Source of the DNA: Lutispora sp003527145
Lineage (GTDB): Bacteria > Bacillota > Clostridia > Lutisporales > Lutisporaceae
DNA: 64,000 nucleotides
NCBI GenBank assembly: GCA_029983695.1
Contig: JASBZB010000006.1
Location: 62,001-126,000, forward strand
Direction of reading: 5' to 3'
The translations under genes and the position numbers were made by a program. Shown here one piece after another: positions 59,708-64,000 of the stretch. Under the pieces are notes generated by a model. That model saw nothing but the letters and a program-made list of their open reading frames with translations. It had not been told where the DNA came from and searched no databases. Numbering within the stretch: the stretch's first letter is position 1; every line of letters begins with the position of its first letter.

Positions 59708-61114
59708 CTAATAAGCTTCCGCATCCTCAACCTTGTTAATTTTTGATTTTACATATTTCCATTTGCCGGAGCGGTATCTCAGATATACTATAAGAGCACG
59801 GGCAGACTGATCCAGCACCAGGGCTATCCAGGCTCCTATGAGGCCCCAATGAAATATGCTGACGAATATATAAGCTGTGAATACGCGGAAGATCCAAATA
59901 CCGAAAATACATGCGTATAAGGGATATAGGGTGTCCCCGGCTCCTCTCAGCGCCCCTGATATTGCCAATTGAGTCGATTGGCCGGGCTGAGCTAAAGCAA
60001 GTATCTTCAGCACGGTACCTGCCATAGCCGCTACTGCCAGATCTTCGGTATAAAGGCCTGCCAGCTGGTGAGAAAAGAGCAGGAATACAACCCCCATAAA
60101 TAAGGCGGCCAGCATCGCCATGTGATGTATCATATCTGCAAATTCTTTTGCTTTTCTTTCATCACCGGCACCGAGGCTCTGGCCTACCAAAGTGGTGGCA
60201 GCGATACCAAAGGCTTGGCTTGGCGAAAAAGTAAGAGCGCTTATATTTATGCCTATCTGGTGCGCTGCAAACCCGCTGGTGCCCAGGCTGGATACTGTGC
60301 GGGCAAACACCATCAGGCCGCTTTGCAGCACAAATTGTTCCAAGGCAGCAGGTATACCTATAGAAAATATCTGTTTTACAATACCTGTGTTTATTCTATA
60401 ATCACCTATTATTGAAAGCGATATGTAAGACCGTTCAGTGAAGAAAATGATGTACAGCCCTGCCAGGCAAGCTATTAATCTTGCTGCGGTGGTTGATACT
60501 GCAGCCCCTGCCACCCCCCATTCAGGGAACCCGAATTTTCCGAATATGAGCACATAGTTGCCGAAAACGTTCAAAAGATTGCTTCCAGCGTTATAGAGCA
60601 TAGGAAGCTTTGTTTGTCCCGCCCCGCGAAGAGCTGCCGTAACCCCCATATTTACGGCCTGGAAAGCTAATCCGGCAGCAACAATTTTAAAATATAAGGT
60701 TGCATCGCGGAATGTATCTGAATTGGCCCCCATGAACGTTACAATATTGGGAGCAAAATAAATTCCGATAACAGTAACGAATATTCCCAAAACGGTATTC
60801 AATATCAATACTTGACGGGTAACGTTACAGGCTTCATCGGGTTTTCTCGCACCGATATTCCAGGCTATGAGAGTTGATGTCCCTACATTGACGGCTGCAA
60901 ATATCGCCAGCAGGAGAAAAAAAGGCTGATTGGTAAGACCTACTGAGGCTATAGCTGCCGGGCTTAATTGCCCTACCATGATCATGTCAACCATGCCGAA
61001 AAGGCTGGTCATAACAAGCTCTATGAAAGCAGGCCAGGTTATGGATATGGCTTTTCGGCGCATTTTGCCGTAATCCGGATGAGACTTATGGTCTTTGGAG
61101 AAAACTTGCAACAA
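59708..61114 (-). CDS. MATE-family efflux transporter, LysR-linked
   Basis: A 468-residue antiporter with twelve helices. The two half-repeats carry TAALRGAGQTKLPM and SGALRGAGDTLYPL. It starts with TTG, preceded by AAGAAGG. It is divergent from a LysR gene across a 148-base interval, the normal layout for LysR-controlled transporters. Substrate unknown. Confidence 0.9.
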   Translation of the reverse strand: MLQVFSKDHKSHPDYGKMRRKAISITWPAFIELVMTSLFGMVDMIMVGQLSPAAIASVGLTNQPFFLLLAIFAAVNVGTSTLIAWNIGARKPDEACNVTRQVLILNTVLGIFVTVIGIYFAPNIVTFMGANSDTFRDATLYFKIVAAGLAFQAVNMGVTAALRGAGQTKLPMLYNAGSNLLNVFGNYVLIFGKFGFPEWGVAGAAVSTTAARLIACLAGLYIIFFTERSYISLSIIGDYRINTGIVKQIFSIGIPAALEQFVLQSGLMVFARTVSSLGTSGFAAHQIGINISALTFSPSQAFGIAATTLVGQSLGAGDERKAKEFADMIHHMAMLAALFMGVVFLLFSHQLAGLYTEDLAVAAMAGTVLKILALAQPGQSTQLAISGALRGAGDTLYPLYACIFGIWIFRVFTAYIFVSIFHWGLIGAWIALVLDQSARALIVYLRYRSGKWKYVKSKINKVEDAEAY

Positions 61115-61174
61115 ATATATAACCTTCTTTCATGCAAATCCTTTAATTGACATTCTAATTTTAACCTTGATAAT

Positions 61175-61204
61175 TTATAACTTCAAATATATTATATGTT
61201 ATAA
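61175..61204. promoter_or_regulatory. Inverted repeat in the MATE/LysR intergenic region
   Basis: TTATAAC (61175-61181) and GTTATAA (61198-61204) are perfect complements 16 bases apart, within the 148-base interval. LysR proteins often bind such spaced palindromes. No proof of binding; AT-rich background makes chance occurrence possible. Confidence 0.4.
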
Positions 61205-61262
61205 ATATATTCCTTTTAGGTTATAGATAATATATAATATATCCCAAGAGAGGTGAAAACCG

Positions 61263-62135
61263 ATGGAGCTTTCGCAATTGAAATATTTTGAGGTAGTGGC
61301 TAAGCATGAGCACATAACTCGGGCAGCAGAAGAGCTGCATATCGCCCAGCCCTCTTTGAGCAAAGCTATAAGCAGGCTGGAAGCAGAGCTGGGAGTAGAG
61401 CTATTTGACAGGCAAGGCAGGAACATAAGGCTAAACTCTTTCGGTAGGGTATTCTTAAAGCGGGTCGGCAAAATATTTTTGGAGCTTGAAAACGGAAGGC
61501 AGGAGCTGGCAGACATGTCAGGCCTTGAACAGGGCAGAATTTCTTTGGCGTGGACCAGCACTCTGCTGCTGCCAAGGGTGCTGGAGGGATTTTTGTCCAT
61601 ATATCCCAATGTAAGCTTTAAGCAAATTGTTGCAACCACGCTGGAAATGAAAAACCAGATGGAAGAAGGTATTTTGGATCTATGCATATCATCACCCTCA
61701 GTTGAAGGTCCGGGGATAGTGAGCATTCCATTGCTCACTGAAGAAATTTTTCTTGCCGTACCCAGGAATCACAGATTGGCAAAGCATGAAAGCATCGATC
61801 TGAGGGATGCAGCCGGCGAGCCGTTCATCAGCACCAAGCAGGGCTATGGCTTTAGGGATATAATGGACGGCTTTTGCAAAGAAGCCGGTTTTACTCCCAA
61901 TATAGTATTTGAAGGAGAGGTCGCATCAACCTTGATCAATTTGGTAAATGCAGGTTTAGGTGTTGCTTTCATGCCTTCACCTCATAAAAGGGAATACTCC
62001 GTTCCTCTTCCTAAGCTGCTTCATATAAGCAATCCTGAATGCAGAAGGACCATCAGCCTGTCCTATTTGGAGGGCCATTATCTTTCTAAAGCTGCACGCC
62101 AGTTCTGCCAGTATATAATCGATTATTTCCGATAA
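61263..62135 (+). CDS. LysR-family transcriptional regulator
   Basis: A 290-residue regulator. Winged HTH at ~1-60 (LSQLKYFEVVAKHEHITRAA, LSKAISRLEAELGVELFDR) and a LysR substrate-binding domain (~90-285). GAGAGGTGA precedes the ATG. It is divergent from the MATE gene, its likely target. Effector unknown. Confidence 0.93.
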   Translation: MELSQLKYFEVVAKHEHITRAAEELHIAQPSLSKAISRLEAELGVELFDRQGRNIRLNSFGRVFLKRVGKIFLELENGRQELADMSGLEQGRISLAWTSTLLLPRVLEGFLSIYPNVSFKQIVATTLEMKNQMEEGILDLCISSPSVEGPGIVSIPLLTEEIFLAVPRNHRLAKHESIDLRDAAGEPFISTKQGYGFRDIMDGFCKEAGFTPNIVFEGEVASTLINLVNAGLGVAFMPSPHKREYSVPLPKLLHISNPECRRTISLSYLEGHYLSKAARQFCQYIIDYFR

Positions 62136-62216
62136 GGGATCAATCATATATGTTTGATCGGATTTATGACAATTCGGATAGGCATAAACCTATTTACCAA
62201 GCGAAGGAGGCTGGAA

Positions 62217-63593
62217 ATGAATATCAGGATATTGCATACAAACGACATTCACAGCAGGTTTGAAGGATTTGGGAAAATAACAAGCAAAATAAGAGAACTG
62301 AAAAATGATAATACTTTGATACTAGACGCAGGAGACTTTAATGATTTTATGAGGATGGAGCTTCAGGGGACAAGCGGAAGGGCAGGCTGCAGCCTGCTGA
62401 GCATCGCCGGCTATGATGCTGTAGCAGTGGGAAACAACGAAGGGTTTGCAGGTCTGGAGGTTCTTGAAACCATGGCATCTACTGGATTGATCCCTTTCAT
62501 TTCCTGTAATCTGTACAGAAATGATATGAGTCCGGTCCGAGGCTTGAATAGGAGCATTATTGCTGACAAAGGCGGTATCAGATTCCTCATTATCGGGACA
62601 ACTCCAAGCTATAATGAATTCTTTTCATTGCTTAACATGCATGCCGCCGACCATGTGGAGGAAATCAGACGGGAGCTTGAAGAGAACAAAGGCAAATTTG
62701 ACATTTGCATACTTCTCAGCCACTCAGGGATGAGAGAGGATACGGAGCTGGCCGGGCAATTAGATGGCGTTGATATAATAATAGGAGGCCACAGCCATAT
62801 CCTTATGGACCAAGCCAAAGTAATAAACAACACGATAATTCACCAATCAGGCAGCTATGGAGAGCATCTGGGCGTATTGGATATCGAAGTTAAGGATGGA
62901 AAGATCGTAAGCTTCCGTGAAGAAAATATAAAGGTTGAAGATATGCCCATGGACAGCGGGATTGCCGATGAGCTTTCCAGGCAAAAGGACATAGCGATCG
63001 AAGCTCTGAGCAGGCCCCTTTATGAAGTAGACCGTCATATATGGCATGATGTTGTTGAGGAAAACCCTCTGACCAATTTGTTGGCAGATGCATTGGCTGA
63101 TGTAATACCTTGCGATCTTAGCATAATTAACAGCGGTATAATAAGCAGCGGCATAATGAAGGGTGTAGTTTCAAATAAAAAGCTCCTTGAAATTAGCCCC
63201 TCTCCACTAAATCCAACCTATATGGAAATCAAGGGTAAATACATAAAAGAAGCATTGAAGCAATCTCTACAGGCTGATGTATGCTTGCAGGACGGGAAAG
63301 GCTCAGGCTTCAGGGGCAGGTATCTAGGGAGGCTTCATCTCTCACATGCGGTAGTCGAGCATGATGGCAAGGAAGTATTGAGGGTAAAGCTTGAAAGCGG
63401 TGAGCTTGAGGATGAAAAGATATATAAGGTATCGACCTCGGATTATCTCCAGCGAGGCACCGGGTATACCAGCCTGGCGAATAATAGAAATGAGAGATAT
63501 AACCCTGAATATACCAGAGACATTCTAAGAGAATACTTAAATAAGAAGGAGTTTATAGAAAAATGCTTCACTGAAAGGTGGGTTAAAGTATAG
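62217..63593 (+). CDS. 5'-nucleotidase / 2',3'-cyclic phosphodiesterase-like metallophosphatase
   Basis: A 458-residue two-domain protein without an evident signal peptide. The N-terminal calcineurin-like domain shows ILHTNDIHSRF, DAGDF, GNNEG, LLSHSG and GGHSH; the C-terminal 5-nucleotidase domain carries the substrate-binding aromatic region (SPLNPTYMEIKGKYIKEAL). The usual GNHE is GNNE here. These enzymes dephosphorylate nucleotides or split cyclic and dinucleotide phosphates. GAAGGAGG precedes ATG 62217, inside a frame from 62154. Confidence 0.88.
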   Translation: MNIRILHTNDIHSRFEGFGKITSKIRELKNDNTLILDAGDFNDFMRMELQGTSGRAGCSLLSIAGYDAVAVGNNEGFAGLEVLETMASTGLIPFISCNLYRNDMSPVRGLNRSIIADKGGIRFLIIGTTPSYNEFFSLLNMHAADHVEEIRRELEENKGKFDICILLSHSGMREDTELAGQLDGVDIIIGGHSHILMDQAKVINNTIIHQSGSYGEHLGVLDIEVKDGKIVSFREENIKVEDMPMDSGIADELSRQKDIAIEALSRPLYEVDRHIWHDVVEENPLTNLLADALADVIPCDLSIINSGIISSGIMKGVVSNKKLLEISPSPLNPTYMEIKGKYIKEALKQSLQADVCLQDGKGSGFRGRYLGRLHLSHAVVEHDGKEVLRVKLESGELEDEKIYKVSTSDYLQRGTGYTSLANNRNERYNPEYTRDILREYLNKKEFIEKCFTERWVKV

Positions 63594-63624
63594 AAAATAT
63601 ATCAATAAAGCTTAGGGGGATAAA

Positions 63625-64000
63625 ATGACTAAAGCAATAAACTTGACAGAGGGAAGTATTTTTAAAGCGCTTATCAAGCTTGCAATGCCTATCATAGGGA
63701 CTTCATTCGTTCAAATGGCCTACAATATGACAGACATGATATGGATGGGCAGAGTCGGTGCTAAGGCAGTCGCCGCAGTGGGAACTGCAGGCTTTTTCAC
63801 CTGGCTGGCAATGGCAATAATACTTATTCCGAAAATAGGCGCAGAGGTTGGTGTATCCCAGTCCATAGGAAGACGGGATGCAGATGGGGCCAAGAAGTAT
63901 ATAAAGCACAGCATACAGATGATCATTTTCCTTGCAATTCTATATGGCTCCTTGCTCATAATATTCAGGAAGCCCCTGATAGGATTCTATAAGCTGGGAG
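63625..64000 (+). CDS. MATE-family efflux transporter, 5' part (runs off window)
   Basis: AGGGGGA precedes an ATG that opens a frame running to the right edge (125 codons visible). The start INLTEGSIFKALIKLAMPII and MAYNMTDMIWMGRVGAKAVA are typical of the MATE N terminus. It may share a transcript with the phosphoesterase gene 31 bases before it. It is the third MATE gene of the window. Confidence 0.88.
   Translation, partial: MTKAINLTEGSIFKALIKLAMPIIGTSFVQMAYNMTDMIWMGRVGAKAVAAVGTAGFFTWLAMAIILIPKIGAEVGVSQSIGRRDADGAKKYIKHSIQMIIFLAILYGSLLIIFRKPLIGFYKLG

Noticed and set aside
1..64000. CRISPR arrays, insertion sequences, tRNA or rRNA genes, prophage modules
   Set aside because: No regularly spaced repeats, transposase motifs, tRNA cloverleaf sequences or rRNA stretches were found by eye; a tool search would be needed to exclude short ones.

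Overview
The window is AT-rich, closely packed DNA from a Gram-positive, spore-forming anaerobe of the class Clostridia. This is inferred from the low G+C content, strong GGAGG ribosome sites with some TTG and GTG starts, several intrinsic terminators, two T-box leaders, an M-box, SLH-domain surface proteins, DegS/DegU and CheW, and late-sporulation-like promoters. There are no rRNA genes, tRNA genes, insertion sequences, prophage or CRISPR arrays that I can see. The gene content points to a fermenter of amino acids and peptides (histidine ammonia-lyase, dipeptidases, peptide ABC uptake, phenylacetate-CoA ligase).

Positions 1-10.3 kb form an accessory-looking row of single genes: an AraC/GyrI regulator, a PPOX-fold protein, two GNAT acetyltransferases, a DinB-like protein, VOC and GyrI-like proteins, a LysO-type exporter and VanZ. 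It includes a MATE pump with a CsoR-type repressor behind a palindromic operator, and gene scars (an internally deleted VOC gene, a GNAT 5' stub fused to a broken HepT gene). Two copies of a dispersed palindromic repeat lie here.

10.4-22.3 kb carries, mostly on the minus strand, gltX, pepD, an ilvN-ilvC-ilvB operon behind an isoleucine-type T-box, and a bactofilin/M23 peptidase pair. On the plus strand are a membrane-anchored HTH protein, mgtE behind an M-box plus an overlapping small ORF, and an SLH-anchored transglutaminase-like protein.

22.5-34.8 kb is housekeeping and regulation: UPF0180, thpR, a YgiQ-type radical SAM protein, hutH, a DUF896 protein with a metal-binding-like tail, cheW, degS, a degU gene split by a -1 frameshift at an A7 run, small ORFs, an AlbA/HATPase regulator, a TPR-HTH protein and a flavin reductase.

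35.0-37.5 kb is the least explained part: eight small genes, four of them paralogous tiny hydrophobic proteins, in two transcription units that begin with nearly the same promoter element. The element looks like a late mother-cell (SigK-type) promoter, so a spore-layer role is inferred.

37.6-43.1 kb holds a CNNM/HlyC-type transporter, a phenylacetate-CoA ligase behind a phenylalanine-type T-box, a small unknown gene and an LTA-synthase-like enzyme. 43.4-57.1 kb is a coherent catabolic island: a sigma-54 promoter, a complete oligopeptide ABC transporter, an N-acyl-D-amino-acid deacylase, two tandem M19 dipeptidases, an M28 peptidase and, at the end, a PrpR_N/sigma-54 activator. I read it as a regulated system for taking up and dismantling peptides, probably D-residue-containing or peptidoglycan-derived. 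57.3-64 kb has bioB, a DUF1836 gene overlapping its 3' end, a hemolysin III homologue, a MATE/LysR divergent pair, a 5'-nucleotidase-like phosphoesterase and the start of a third MATE gene.
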